Assembly: GCA_963991145.1 (NCBI GenBank)
Contig: CAXDOZ010000012.1
Coordinates: 1 to 37,701 of the forward strand
Direction: 5' to 3'
From: CAXDOZ01 sp963991145
Lineage (GTDB): Bacteria > Bacteroidota > Bacteroidia > Chitinophagales > JABDMM01
DNA: 37,701 bases
Shown: positions 8,593 to 16,863 of the stretch, in pieces
Numbering within the stretch: the first letter of the stretch is position 1
Layout: the number at the start of each line of letters is the position of its first letter
Position numbers and translations under genes: made by a program
Notes under the pieces: generated by a model
Told to the model about the DNA's origin: nothing
What the model saw: only the letters and a program-made list of their open reading frames with translations
The model's database searches: none

Positions 8593-9209
8593 TTCCTACT
8601 TTGCCAAACGAATTTTCCAAAATCCAATATCGAATCAATTGCCAGTGGACCTGTCAGGTCAAAAAAAGCATTAACGCTTTTCTCGATGAAGACATCTACT
8701 TGCTCTTCCTCATCATTCTCGTTCTGCCTCCAGAATTCCATGATAACCAGACATAATCTCCAGGAAGCTTCAGGATAATTTTCACTGATCTTCATCCTTT
8801 CGATCACCTCACCGCTCTCATTTGCCAGGCTAAAGAGTTCCGTTGCGTAGGCCTGGAATACTTTAGAAGCTTTATCAAGACTCTGCGGGCTCCATCCGGG
8901 CCAGAGTGAAGAGGATAAGTAATACTGAGCAAAATCTTTATGATCAGTCAGCGACTCAATAAGAGTATAAAAGAATGCTAGAAAGCGCTCTCTCACAGCA
9001 TATTCCTGATAAACTTCCTGAGAACTAATATCGGCAATGACTTCAGCAATTACCTGAGCCCAGGCATTCTGCTCAAAGTCTTTCATTGTGATCTCATTGC
9101 CTTCCATCTGAAGGTCGTTCCCGGCAAGGAATTCCTTAAGCTCACTAAATGATCTTGGAGACCTTGAGTGTTGCTGAATGAATAAGTTTAAGATACTTGC
9201 ATTGTCCAC
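8589..9209 (-). CDS. TetR-fold protein upstream of ABC1 kinase (regulator-like or COQ9-like)
   Basis: A 206-residue, largely helical protein starting with GTG. Residues about 1-50 resemble a degenerate TetR-type helix-turn-helix (LNLFIQQHSRSPRSFSELKE...), and the remainder (for example RERFLAFFYTLIESLTDHKDFAQ) resembles a TetR C-terminal ligand-binding domain. The N-terminal part lacks the usual basic recognition helix, so DNA binding is doubtful. The gene overlaps the ABC1 kinase gene by 4 bp. COQ9, a TetR-fold lipid-binding protein, works with the COQ8 kinase in the ubiquinone system, which offers a non-regulatory reading. Family assignment is by eye from spacing and composition, so it is only moderately sure. 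Confidence 0.6.
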   Translation of the reverse strand: MDNASILNLFIQQHSRSPRSFSELKEFLAGNDLQMEGNEITMKDFEQNAWAQVIAEVIADISSQEVYQEYAVRERFLAFFYTLIESLTDHKDFAQYYLSSSLWPGWSPQSLDKASKVFQAYATELFSLANESGEVIERMKISENYPEASWRLCLVIMEFWRQNENDEEEQVDVFIEKSVNAFFDLTGPLAIDSILDFGKFVWQSRK

Positions 9210-9267
9210 GATAAGAAAACACCGTGATACTCAGAAAGTTTTAGCTAATGAGGAGAATCAATATCTA

Positions 9268-10419
9268 CTAAAAGGCCTCATTTACAGAAAAGTAGAAACC
9301 ATAACCTCCATCGAATGAAGAGGCAACATCGAACCTAAGGGAAAGCCTTTCTTTCTCATCCACAACAAGACGAAGACCTCCGCCGCCAGCGAATTTTAGG
9401 TCGTTGAACTGAAAGTCCTGAAAATTTGAGTTTACCGTGGCAAGCCCTCCAAAGATGGCACCTCTGAATCTCCAGAATATTGGGAATCTATATTCTGCCT
9501 GGGTATAAACTCTGTTTCTGTCAAGATACTTTCCGCTTCGATAACCTCTCATCAATCTGCCGTTACCAAAGGTGTTCATCAAGGCAAATGGTGGTTCAGA
9601 TGTGAAGAAATCTCCACCAAGTTGTAGAGCGATGATGTGTTCACTCTTCTTGATCTGCTGGTAATTGCTAATTGAGAATGAAAGCCCGGTATTGAAGTTG
9701 TCAGAACCCAGAAATGGCGCGAAGAAAGTGCTTCTAAAAGTTAGATTCACTCCTGAGTAAGGACTGGTAATCTTATCTCTCGTATCATATTGGGCGCTTA
9801 GGCCTGCCCCAGAATAGGTGTAGCCTTCCTTTCCTGTTGCATCTGAAAAGTCAATTGATCCTCCTGCAAGGAATTCAATGTCCTGGGATTTTTGGAAGAA
9901 ATAATTTCCTCCCAGGTAAAATCCATTTTTTACCTCTCTTAAAGCATTGATCTGAATCTTGTAATAATTATGCTGAAAGATCTCCTTTTCCTGAACCGGA
10001 TCTCTTGAATAGACTCCGTAATAAGGAGTTGGATTCTGAATGTATCTGAAGCTGGTGAACAGCCGGTATTTGCTGCCAAAGTAAAGGTCAGCAGTAGCAC
10101 CAACTACCATTTGGCGGTTCATCGACATATAAAACGGTACACTAACGTAACTCAGTGGTGTGGTGCTGTCCTGGTTCAATCGAAAGTAGAAATCTACAAA
10201 TGCTCCTGCACCAAAACCGTTATCGGGATCGTAGCTAGCAGAAATCATGGGAATAACGCGGAGATTCTTGTTTGGGTCAGGGTTTAGGAACTGATAAACA
10301 AGCTTTCGCACTCCTTTATACTCCTTCTTTTCATTGGAGCTGTTTGCTTCAGAAGGCTCTGAAGCATTGATAAACAGCGGGATCAATGTGAAAATGGCTA
10401 TGTATAGTAGCTTTCTCAG
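9268..10419 (-). CDS. BamA/TamA-type surface-antigen outer-membrane beta-barrel protein
   Basis: A protein of about 383 residues made of amphipathic strands with the C-terminal barrel signature of the bacterial surface antigen (D15/Omp85) family. Motifs include YDTRDKITSPYSGVNLTF, GGDFFTS, NTFGNGRLMRGYRSGKYLDR (the L6-loop-like RGY/R region) and GGGLRLVVDEKERLSLRFDV before a terminal aromatic F. POTRA domains are absent, so it is a barrel-only relative and not a BamA orthologue. The start is a problem. The first usual start in frame, TTG 10386, would cut off most of the signal peptide, while the frame is open to 10434 and reads RKLLYIAIFTLIPLFINA there. I placed the start at CTG 10419; a frameshift from ATG 10448 is the alternative (see findings). 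Confidence 0.8.
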   Translation of the reverse strand: MRKLLYIAIFTLIPLFINASEPSEANSSNEKKEYKGVRKLVYQFLNPDPNKNLRVIPMISASYDPDNGFGAGAFVDFYFRLNQDSTTPLSYVSVPFYMSMNRQMVVGATADLYFGSKYRLFTSFRYIQNPTPYYGVYSRDPVQEKEIFQHNYYKIQINALREVKNGFYLGGNYFFQKSQDIEFLAGGSIDFSDATGKEGYTYSGAGLSAQYDTRDKITSPYSGVNLTFRSTFFAPFLGSDNFNTGLSFSISNYQQIKKSEHIIALQLGGDFFTSEPPFALMNTFGNGRLMRGYRSGKYLDRNRVYTQAEYRFPIFWRFRGAIFGGLATVNSNFQDFQFNDLKFAGGGGLRLVVDEKERLSLRFDVASSFDGGYGFYFSVNEAF

Positions 10420-10453
10420 GAGGAGGATTTTCCTCTAAGATATCTCATGGCAT

Positions 10454-10478
10454 AAAAAAAGTCCCGCAAATGCGGGAC
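10454..10478 (-). terminator. Rho-independent terminator of the 59-aa gene
   Basis: A perfect 8-bp hairpin GTCCCGCA-(2 nt)-TGCGGGAC at 10461-10478. Seven A residues precede it on the plus strand, which is a seven-U tail when read on the minus strand. It sits just after the stop of the small minus-strand gene and only about 35 bp upstream of the barrel gene, so it separates the two transcriptionally. Confidence 0.85.
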
Positions 10479-10507
10479 TATATATAGAGAAACCTTCTAA
10501 GTTGTCC

Positions 10508-10687
10508 TTAGTGAAGGTCAGAAGTAGCAGCTTCGTTTAGTTGGGCTTTTACTCTTTGTAGCTCAATTAGCTTAGGAGCATAAGCATCCAAATGCCCATT
10601 TGCTAGTAGTGACTTTGCTTCTTCTTTCAGTCTTAGGTATTGCTGAAGAAGTTTGTTAAAACGATTCATTACAAGTAGTTCAATCAT
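10508..10687 (-). CDS. Small helical protein, 59 aa
   Basis: A 59-residue protein beginning MIELLVMNRFNKLL, charged and helical, with no membrane segment or signal peptide. The phrase LLANGHLDAYAPKLIELQRVK looks like small conserved proteins of unknown function in Bacteroidota, but I cannot name a family. The open frame extends to ATG 10810, but the extra 41 residues look like random sequence. A candidate -7 promoter element at 10785-10792 lies inside that extension, so the shorter start is preferred; ATG 10669 (MNRFNKLL) is also possible. It is a monocistron ending in a strong terminator. Confidence 0.6.
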   Translation of the reverse strand: MIELLVMNRFNKLLQQYLRLKEEAKSLLANGHLDAYAPKLIELQRVKAQLNEAATSDLH

Positions 10688-10784
10688 GGCTTTAAGTTTT
10701 TTAAGGAGGGTTCTACAACCCACAGGTGAGACCATTTTATTCTTTTGACGATCAACGTCGGTACTCTTAGAACAATTGCCGTGC

Positions 10785-10792
10785 CAAAAGTA
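10785..10792 (-). promoter_or_regulatory. Candidate -7 promoter element for the 59-aa gene
   Basis: Reads TACTTTTG on the minus strand, an exact match to the Bacteroidota TAnnTTTG -7 box. No TTG -33 box sits at the expected spacing, so it is weak. It would give a leader of about 90 nt that contains a small hairpin (GGGTT/AACCC, 10708-10721). Confidence 0.25.
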
Positions 10793-10926
10793 AATTGCCA
10801 CTCTTTTCACAGCTTTGTCCTATAACAACGATTCCCTCTCTTGGTTTTATTGGCTCTCCTCAGGTCAAAGAATGTAAGTTTTACATGACATAGGGTTTTT
10901 TAAGTCAATAGCATTGTTTTATAATC

Positions 10927-10950
10927 AAATTGAACAATGGTGTTCAATTT
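10927..10950. promoter_or_regulatory. Perfect 10-bp inverted repeat, operator-like
   Basis: Arms AAATTGAACA and TGTTCAATTT separated by ATGG, with no mismatch. There is no T-run on either side, so it is not a terminator. It lies in the intergenic region 116 bp upstream of the M29 aminopeptidase start and about 240 bp upstream of the divergent 59-aa gene, where a dimeric repressor or activator could act on either. Confidence 0.4.
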
Positions 10951-11066
10951 ATAATGGGTCATAATTGCCGTTGTTCGTGACAAAAAGATGAAGATTCTGC
11001 TATTTATAAGACTTAAAAACTCTCAAAAAAGAAATTGGGTACTCGAGGCTTTATTACATTTAGCGT

Positions 11067-12167
11067 ATGATATCTATCTATGAAAAGTATGCTAAGCTCC
11101 TAACAGAATATTGCCTGGGAGTTGGCAAAGGAGACAGGGTTTACATCAGTTCAACTTATCTGGCCGAGCCCTTGCTGCAGGAGCTAATTAAGGAAATCTC
11201 ATCTGCAGGTGGCCATGCTGTCATGAATGTTGGAATCCAGGATCAGGAAATGATCAAAATGGATAACAGCACTATCGAGCAGCTAAGCTTTGTGAACCCT
11301 CTGGTTCAGAATGTTTTTGAGGAGTTTGAATGTTATTTAGCCTTAAGAGCTCCATTTAATTTAAGAGATACAAATTCAGTAGATCCGGAGAAAAGGAAAG
11401 CTGCTCAGGCGGCTATGCGGCCGAGTATGGAGAAATACTTTGCAAGAACAGCATCGGGTGATATGAGAAGGTCATTATGCCAATTCCCTACCCAGGCTTC
11501 TGCTCAGGAGGCAGGAATGTCATTAAAGGAGTATGAAAAATTCGTATTTCAATCATGTTACTTATTTGAGGATGATCCAATAAAAGCCTGGCAATCTGTT
11601 CATGACTACCAGCAAGTGATTGTGGATCACCTGAACGGCAAGAAAGATGTTCACTACAAGGGACCAAACATCGATATCAGGTTCAAAACAGAGGGCAGAA
11701 CCTGGATCAACTCTGATGGTAAGTCTAACATGCCAAGTGGTGAAGTTTTCACTGCCCCAATTGAGGATTCTGTAAATGGACATGTAAAGTTCTCCTATCC
11801 CAGTATTTACAATGGTAAATCTGTTGAAGGTGTTGAACTCGAGGTCAAGGACGGTGAGGTGACCAACTATAAAGCAGATAAAGGAATGGATCTTCTTGAT
11901 ACTATTTTCTCAATTCCGGGTGCGAGAAGATTTGGAGAAGCTGCAGTAGGTACGAACATGAATATCCAGAAGATGACCAATAACATCCTGTTTGATGAGA
12001 AGATAGGAGGCACAATTCACATGGCTATTGGTCAATCATACGGTCAGTGTGGTGGAAAGAACAAAAGCTCTGTTCATTGGGATATGATCACAGACATGAA
12101 AGATGGCGGAGAAATATTCGTCGATGGAGAGAAGGTTTATCAGAATGGTAAGTTTATAATCGACTAA
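11067..12167 (+). CDS. M29-family (AmpS/AmpT-type) metallo-aminopeptidase
   Basis: A 366-residue cytoplasmic dimetal aminopeptidase that removes N-terminal residues from peptides. Family M29 landmarks are visible in order: MPSGEVFTAP with the metal ligand E226, FGEAAVGTN with E291, the GTIHMAIGQSYG block with H318 and Y325, and SSVHWDM with H337 and D339. Length is close to the usual 370-410. The N-terminal half carries the family's YISSTYLAEPLLQEL segment. No signal peptide is present. The GtrA gene follows six bases after the stop and nadD follows that, so the three may be co-transcribed. A perfect palindrome lies upstream (10927-10950). Confidence 0.92.
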   Translation: MISIYEKYAKLLTEYCLGVGKGDRVYISSTYLAEPLLQELIKEISSAGGHAVMNVGIQDQEMIKMDNSTIEQLSFVNPLVQNVFEEFECYLALRAPFNLRDTNSVDPEKRKAAQAAMRPSMEKYFARTASGDMRRSLCQFPTQASAQEAGMSLKEYEKFVFQSCYLFEDDPIKAWQSVHDYQQVIVDHLNGKKDVHYKGPNIDIRFKTEGRTWINSDGKSNMPSGEVFTAPIEDSVNGHVKFSYPSIYNGKSVEGVELEVKDGEVTNYKADKGMDLLDTIFSIPGARRFGEAAVGTNMNIQKMTNNILFDEKIGGTIHMAIGQSYGQCGGKNKSSVHWDMITDMKDGGEIFVDGEKVYQNGKFIID

Positions 12168-12173
12168 CCTTTT

Positions 12174-12569
12174 ATGATTCTTTCTTCAGGCTTCTGGCAG
12201 GTCTTCTTTAAGTTCTTTACTGTAGGTGGTTTAGGCTTTGGTGTTGACATGCTAAGCACCTTCATCTTCAAAGACAAACTAAACCTCAACAAGTACTTAT
12301 CAAATAGTATAGGTTTTGGAATAGGAATGGCTTTCAGATATGTGGCAAATCGGATCTGGACCTTCGAAAGCGACGACCCGCAGATATTGCTTCAATTCCT
12401 GAAGTTCATGGCAATAGCTGTTGTTGGACTAGGGATTGTAAACTTCTTTCTATACATCTTCAATGATAGAATGAAAATCAAATACTATTGGGCTAAATCT
12501 CTAGCAATGTGCTTCTTTTTCGCCTGGAACTTCACTGCAAATTATTACTGGACCTTTGACATGGGATAA
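12174..12569 (+). CDS. GtrA-family four-helix membrane protein
   Basis: A 131-residue membrane protein with four hydrophobic segments (about 9-27, 40-56, 74-94 and 104-122). The pattern FFTVGGLGFGVDM near the N-terminus and FRYVANRIWTF around residues 53-63 is typical of the GtrA family, whose members are thought to move undecaprenyl-phosphate-linked sugars across the inner membrane. The substrate here is unknown and no glycosyltransferase is adjacent. It is packed between the M29 peptidase (6 bp) and nadD (59 bp). Confidence 0.85.
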   Translation: MILSSGFWQVFFKFFTVGGLGFGVDMLSTFIFKDKLNLNKYLSNSIGFGIGMAFRYVANRIWTFESDDPQILLQFLKFMAIAVVGLGIVNFFLYIFNDRMKIKYYWAKSLAMCFFFAWNFTANYYWTFDMG

Positions 12570-12628
12570 GTGTGTTTGAAACCATTTGTCCATCAATTCC
12601 TTATTGTAATTTTACCTAAAGAGCAACT

Positions 12629-13201
12629 GTGAAAATTGGATTATTCTTCGGCACTTTTAATCCCGTTCATGTAGGACATCTCATCATAGCCAATTTCATG
12701 GCAGATATTGCTGAGTTAGATGAGGTGTGGTTTATGGTTTCCCCACAGAATCCTTTTAAACAGAAGGCATCTCTCCTCAACGAGTATGATCGATTACACC
12801 TGGTTGAATTAGCAATAAAGGATAACGAAAAGCTAAGAGCCTCAAACTTTGAATTTTCTTTACCGAGGCCTTCATATACAATAGACACGCTAGTCCAGTT
12901 AAAAGATAAATTCCCCCAACATGAGTTTTCTCTTATCATGGGTGGAGATAATCTAAAGAGTCTTCCCCGATGGAAAAACTACGAGGTAATTCTCAGAGAT
13001 TATAGTGTATATGTCTATAACAGAGCAGGAGCAGCAGGTGCAGAATTAGAAGGACATCCAAGTGTTATAATAAAGGATGTTCCTCTGTTACATATCTCTG
13101 CTTCCTTCATTAGAAAGTGTATTAAATCCGGTATCTCAGTAAAGTATTTGATCCCGGATAATACACTAGAATACATCAATGAGATGGGCTATTATAAGTA
13201 A
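12629..13201 (+). CDS. nadD: Nicotinate-nucleotide adenylyltransferase
   Basis: A 190-residue enzyme that transfers AMP from ATP to nicotinate mononucleotide, a core step of NAD synthesis. The nucleotidyltransferase GTFNPVHVGH motif with HxGH at 14-17 is at the N-terminus, and the C-terminal ISASFIRK (about 156-163) is the ISxxxIR signature. Length is normal. The start is GTG, immediately before KIGLFFGTF; no better start lies upstream. A weak promoter-like pair (TTG at 12586 and TAATTTTA at 12607) precedes it, so it may also be transcribed on its own. Confidence 0.95.
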   Translation: MKIGLFFGTFNPVHVGHLIIANFMADIAELDEVWFMVSPQNPFKQKASLLNEYDRLHLVELAIKDNEKLRASNFEFSLPRPSYTIDTLVQLKDKFPQHEFSLIMGGDNLKSLPRWKNYEVILRDYSVYVYNRAGAAGAELEGHPSVIIKDVPLLHISASFIRKCIKSGISVKYLIPDNTLEYINEMGYYK

Positions 13202-13601
13202 ACGATTAGTTTACAGCATATTAACACTAGAAGTTAATTTCTGGTGGATTACTATGGATAATTAGAGCAAAACTTTAGGGAAAGAAGGATTACCGAGGAA
13301 AATTGGAAGATTTTGTTCTTAACCTTGCCTTAATCAACAGTGGAGTTAACAGGAAACAATGAATTCTTTAATCACAATTGAATGTTAACGAGACAATCAA
13401 CAATTGTGGAATGTACTTTGATACTTCTTTAAATTCAACAAATTAAAGCTAAAATCCCTGTGTGGAAACTGTTAGAAAAAACGTTCACTAATCAATACCA
13501 AAGGAAAACTGATTTTCTTGTCCCCGATTAAACACACTTAATAATGAATGTTTACTTTTTGAAAAATTTTATCTCTTATTAAAGCTTGTGGATTTCTTGA
13601 A
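13202..13601. other. 400-bp AT-rich intergenic region, no gene seen
   Basis: I checked for short reading frames on the plus strand and found only frames of about 16 codons or fewer. No clear terminator hairpin follows nadD, and no convincing TTG/TAnnTTTG promoter pair precedes the L,D-transpeptidase. CAATTG words occur at both ends of a segment near 13374-13406, but the match is too short to call a site. A small RNA cannot be excluded. Confidence 0.5.
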
Positions 13602-14384
13602 ATGAGGAAATTTTGGATCATAGTCTTTCTTATAATATTCCATGGAACAGGACATCTTATGGCAAGTGAAGATTTTCTAAAGGAGCAGCTGAATTTTGAA
13701 AGGGTAAGCGAAGCGTATAGTGAAAAGATATCAGAGATTGAATCTGAGTTTGCTGCAAAAGACCTTTCTTTCCCTCCTAATGAGATCTATCTAAGGGCAT
13801 TTAAACATGACTTAGAGTTAGAGGTATGGATAAGAGATAGTATAATAGACACCTTTCAGCACTTTAATACTTATCCAATCTGTATGTCAAGCGGGAAGAT
13901 GGGACCAAAGAGAAAGCAAGGAGACAGACAGATACCAGAGGGCTTTTATAAGATAGAGATCTTTAATCCATGGAGTAATTATCATCTCTCATTAGGAATA
14001 AACTATCCTAACGAGTCAGACTCCATCATTTCTCCGCATGAAGATCCTGGAGGAGATATATACATACATGGAGGTTGTGCTACCATAGGTTGCTTACCTA
14101 TGACAGATGATATGATAAAGGAGATCTATTTGCTCTGTGTCTTAAGTAAGAATTATGGGCAGGAAGATATACCGGTGCATATTTTTCCGACAAGGATGGA
14201 TAATCTAAGTATGGCTCAACTATATTTTGGAAATGATTACTTACCCGAGCTAGTGTCTTTCTGGAATAATATAAAAATGGCTTATACCTATTTTGAGAAC
14301 GAAAAAAGAATACCCGTTATAGAAGTAGACTCAACCAGTGGGAAGTATGTATTTTATCAGGATAATGATATCAACGGAAACTAG
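13602..14384 (+). CDS. YafK/YkuD-type L,D-transpeptidase domain protein
   Basis: A 260-residue exported protein with a hydrophobic signal peptide (to about residue 21, before ASED). The catalytic domain carries the YkuD signature: IYIHGGCATIGCLPMT with His156 and catalytic Cys164, preceded by QIPEGFYKIEIFNPWS as in the YafK/ErfK group. Such enzymes form or cut L,D-links in peptidoglycan or attach or release lipoproteins; E. coli YafK (DpaA) removes Braun lipoprotein from peptidoglycan. Which reaction applies here is unknown. An extra Cys159 sits in the same loop. The 3' end overlaps the convergent glpD by 14 bp. Confidence 0.85.
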   Translation: MRKFWIIVFLIIFHGTGHLMASEDFLKEQLNFERVSEAYSEKISEIESEFAAKDLSFPPNEIYLRAFKHDLELEVWIRDSIIDTFQHFNTYPICMSSGKMGPKRKQGDRQIPEGFYKIEIFNPWSNYHLSLGINYPNESDSIISPHEDPGGDIYIHGGCATIGCLPMTDDMIKEIYLLCVLSKNYGQEDIPVHIFPTRMDNLSMAQLYFGNDYLPELVSFWNNIKMAYTYFENEKRIPVIEVDSTSGKYVFYQDNDINGN

Positions 14385-16017
14385 TTAAGGAGTCTAATAC
14401 CTCTTTTAGTTGTTCTTCTTGTTTATCAAGATCTGCTTCAGGCAATAACCTCCTGAAAATCTCAATTGCAGTGGGAAGTTCTTTTTTAATTTCATTTAAA
14501 TTAAAAAACGCCATTCCTGTCCTTCTTATATAATAGTCTGAAAGAGAGGTTACCATTTCATTGTCTATACAATATTTAATTTCAGCAAATACAGGAAGAT
14601 CAATTTTCGAGTTTACTTCTTTGAAATTTAAGCAGTTATCTATAATCTCATCAGTAGAAGTACCATAACGAAAAACCCACTGCTCAACTATCTGAGATGG
14701 AATTTCTAAAATTTCCCCCTGACTAATTTTTGTTTTTAAATACTGATTTAGACTTTCCTCTGAATCGAAATTTCCACCAGAAATTTTATAATCCAGAGTT
14801 TTACTAGCTTTTAATTCTTTGCTATTAACCTGACCAAGATCTTTAGATATAAGATCCACAATTCTCTCCGACATTTTTCTATAACCGGTCAGTTTTCCAC
14901 CAGCAATAGAAATTAATCCAGATTCGCTTATAAAGATTTCATCTTTCCTTGAGAGCTCGCTGGGAGACTTTCCATCTTCATGGATCAAGGGTCTTAAGCC
15001 ACTCCAACTTGACTCAATATCCTCTATCTCAAGGAGAATATTAGGGTATACTGAGTTTAAGCTATTTAGAATGTATTCAACATCTTCTTTTGATGCCGTA
15101 GGCTTGTCGATATCATCATTGTATACAGTATCAGTTGTTCCTGCATAAACCTTTTCAAAACGAGGTATAACAAAGATCATTCTACCATCAGGAGCATCAA
15201 AGTAAGTAGCGATAGAAATAGGGAATCTATTCCTGTCAAACACTAAGTGAATACCCTTTGTAAGTTGAAGTCTTTTGTTCTTTAAAGAATCATCCTTCTT
15301 TCGAATTTGATCGACCCAGGGACCAGCAGCATTTATGACCTTCTTTGTTCTTACCTGATAGCTTTCACCTGTTGAAAGCGACTTGAAGAAAACGGAATCG
15401 ATTTTTCCATTTTCCTTGTACTCGAAATCTACAAAAGGGCAATAGTTAAGGCATGTTGCACCATTACTTACGGCAGCCTTTAAGACTTCTGTAGTTAATC
15501 GAGCATCATCAGTTCTGTATTCGAAATACTTACCCCCACCTAATAAGGATTCCTTAGATAAGAGCGGCTCTTGATCCAGTACTTCTTCCTTCTTTAGCAT
15601 TATTCGATGCTCTACTTTAGGAACATCTGCCAGGAAATCGTAAATCTTCAAACCAATTGAAGTGGCAAATTTGCCAAGGTTACCTCCTTTAAAGAATGGT
15701 AATAGCATTTTCTCCGGGCGAACAATATGCCGGGCATTTTGATAAACAATTGAGCGTTCAACCCCAACCTCTCGGACAAGGCCAAACTCAAATTGCGCCA
15801 GATATCTTAATCCTCCGTGAATTAGCTTAGTAGATCGACTACTGGTTCCCCAGGCAAAATCATGCTTCTCTAAAAGAAGCACACTTAAACCCCGCAAACT
15901 AGCGTCTAATGCGATACCGGATCCGGTGATTCCTCCCCCAATGACAACAAGGTCAAACTCTTTATTCTCAATAGAAGACAGAATGGAAGGAACTGAGAAA
16001 ATATTAAACCCGTCCAT
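14371..16017 (-). CDS. glpD: FAD-dependent glycerol-3-phosphate dehydrogenase
   Basis: A 548-residue flavoprotein that oxidises glycerol-3-phosphate to dihydroxyacetone phosphate and passes electrons to the quinone pool. The FAD-binding dinucleotide fold is at the N-terminus (VVIGGGITGSGIA, about 24-36), followed by the strongly conserved GTSSRSTKLIHGGLRYL and VRPEKMLLPF blocks. Later IAGGKLTGYRKM (about 373-384) is the second FAD/substrate region. The C-terminal helical domain is present and the length is normal. It lies 48 bp downstream of an ArsR-type gene on the same strand, so it may be in its operon. The glycerol kinase gene is about 11 kb away at 27226-28713. Confidence 0.95.
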   Translation of the reverse strand: MDGFNIFSVPSILSSIENKEFDLVVIGGGITGSGIALDASLRGLSVLLLEKHDFAWGTSSRSTKLIHGGLRYLAQFEFGLVREVGVERSIVYQNARHIVRPEKMLLPFFKGGNLGKFATSIGLKIYDFLADVPKVEHRIMLKKEEVLDQEPLLSKESLLGGGKYFEYRTDDARLTTEVLKAAVSNGATCLNYCPFVDFEYKENGKIDSVFFKSLSTGESYQVRTKKVINAAGPWVDQIRKKDDSLKNKRLQLTKGIHLVFDRNRFPISIATYFDAPDGRMIFVIPRFEKVYAGTTDTVYNDDIDKPTASKEDVEYILNSLNSVYPNILLEIEDIESSWSGLRPLIHEDGKSPSELSRKDEIFISESGLISIAGGKLTGYRKMSERIVDLISKDLGQVNSKELKASKTLDYKISGGNFDSEESLNQYLKTKISQGEILEIPSQIVEQWVFRYGTSTDEIIDNCLNFKEVNSKIDLPVFAEIKYCIDNEMVTSLSDYYIRRTGMAFFNLNEIKKELPTAIEIFRRLLPEADLDKQEEQLKEVLDSLTSFR

Positions 16018-16065
16018 AGGTCAATTTAACCTTATGAAAGGTAAAAAAGACAGGTTAATTGACTG

Positions 16066-16392
16066 TTATTTCTTTCTCTTGAAGTATTTATCTACTGACT
16101 TAGCTACTGATTGCATTTTATCATAGTTAAGTGAATAGTAGATGAATTTTCCATCTCTTTCTGCAAACACTAAATCAGAATCACGAAGAATTCGTAGATG
16201 CTGGCTTGTGATGCTTTGCTCGAGCTTTAATTTGTTGTAGATCTTATTGACATTGATTTTGCGATTCTTATCAATAAAACGAATGATGCGCAACCTTAAA
16301 GGGTGTGCAATAGCTCTCATAGTCGCAGAAGCTTCTTCTAGTTGCTCCTGAGTAAAATCGTCATACATTTTTTGCTTCCTTACTTTGATCAT
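16066..16392 (-). CDS. ArsR-type winged-helix transcriptional regulator (upstream of glpD)
   Basis: A 108-residue winged-helix protein. The MRAIAHPLRLRIIRFI opening and the recognition-helix/wing region SITSQHLRILRDSDLVFAER followed by GKFIYYSL are typical of ArsR-family regulators. The metal-sensing ELCVCDL motif of ArsR/SmtB is absent and there are no cysteines, so metal sensing is unlikely. It is a clear paralogue of the next gene upstream (shared LEQS..SQHL.ILR and GK.I.YSLN), suggesting tandem duplication. A second possible ATG eight codons in (16368) would also be acceptable. The gap to glpD is 48 bp. Confidence 0.88.
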   Translation of the reverse strand: MIKVRKQKMYDDFTQEQLEEASATMRAIAHPLRLRIIRFIDKNRKINVNKIYNKLKLEQSITSQHLRILRDSDLVFAERDGKFIYYSLNYDKMQSVAKSVDKYFKRKK

Positions 16393-16425
16393 GTACTTAT
16401 ATAATTCAGTTAATTATTACCAAAG

Positions 16426-16451
16426 AAAAAGCCCACTATGCAGTGGGCTTT
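16426..16451 (-). terminator. Terminator between the two ArsR-type genes
   Basis: A hairpin GCCCACT-(4 nt)-AGTGGGC at 16431-16448, extended by AAA/TTT pairs, with a five-A run on the plus side that makes a U-tail on the minus strand. It follows the stop of the upstream ArsR-type gene, so the second one and glpD probably need read-through or their own promoter. Confidence 0.8.
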
Positions 16452-16476
16452 CAAAATTTGATATTTGAAATTCTAA

Positions 16477-16827
16477 TTAAGAAGCAAGATCAGAAACAAG
16501 ATCAGCGATCTCTTCCAGTCTATTAACATTTAAAGAGTAGTGAATGTACTTCCCTTCTCTCTCAGTATTTAGAACACCTGCTCTACGCAGAATAGCCAAA
16601 TGCTGAGAAGCAACCGACTGCTCTAATCTCAACTTCACATAAATCTCAGTTACGGTCATAGAATCGTTTTCTTCCAACAATTCAATGATTTGTTTTCTGA
16701 GTGGGTGGTTAATCGCACGAAGTGTAAGAACGGCCCCACGTAAAACACCATAGTCCAGCTTAATCTTATCGCTGTTCTCTTCTTTGGAGATATAAACTGT
16801 CTCCGACAATCTGTTGTTAGCCATCAA
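16477..16827 (-). CDS. ArsR-type winged-helix transcriptional regulator, paralogue of 16066-16392
   Basis: A 116-residue regulator with the ArsR-family core: LRAINHPLRKQIIELLEEN, then the recognition helix region SVASQHLAILRRAGV and the wing GKYIHYSLNV. It has no cysteine pair for metal binding. It carries its own strong promoter (16864-16894), and an inverted repeat sits between the promoter boxes, suggesting autorepression. A terminator follows its stop, so it is mainly monocistronic. What it senses is unknown. Confidence 0.9.
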   Translation of the reverse strand: MMANNRLSETVYISKEENSDKIKLDYGVLRGAVLTLRAINHPLRKQIIELLEENDSMTVTEIYVKLRLEQSVASQHLAILRRAGVLNTEREGKYIHYSLNVNRLEEIADLVSDLAS

Positions 16828-16863
16828 ATTAGTTTAAGGTTAATAAATGAGTACGAGCTTGCA

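Noticed and set aside
10688..10810. 41-residue N-terminal extension of the 59-aa gene
   Set aside because: The extension looks like random sequence and contains a candidate promoter box, so the downstream ATG is preferred.
10988..11083. 31-codon frame MKILLFIRLKNSQ... before the M29 gene
   Set aside because: Short, overlaps the M29 start out of frame, no supporting signal; not convincing as a leader peptide.
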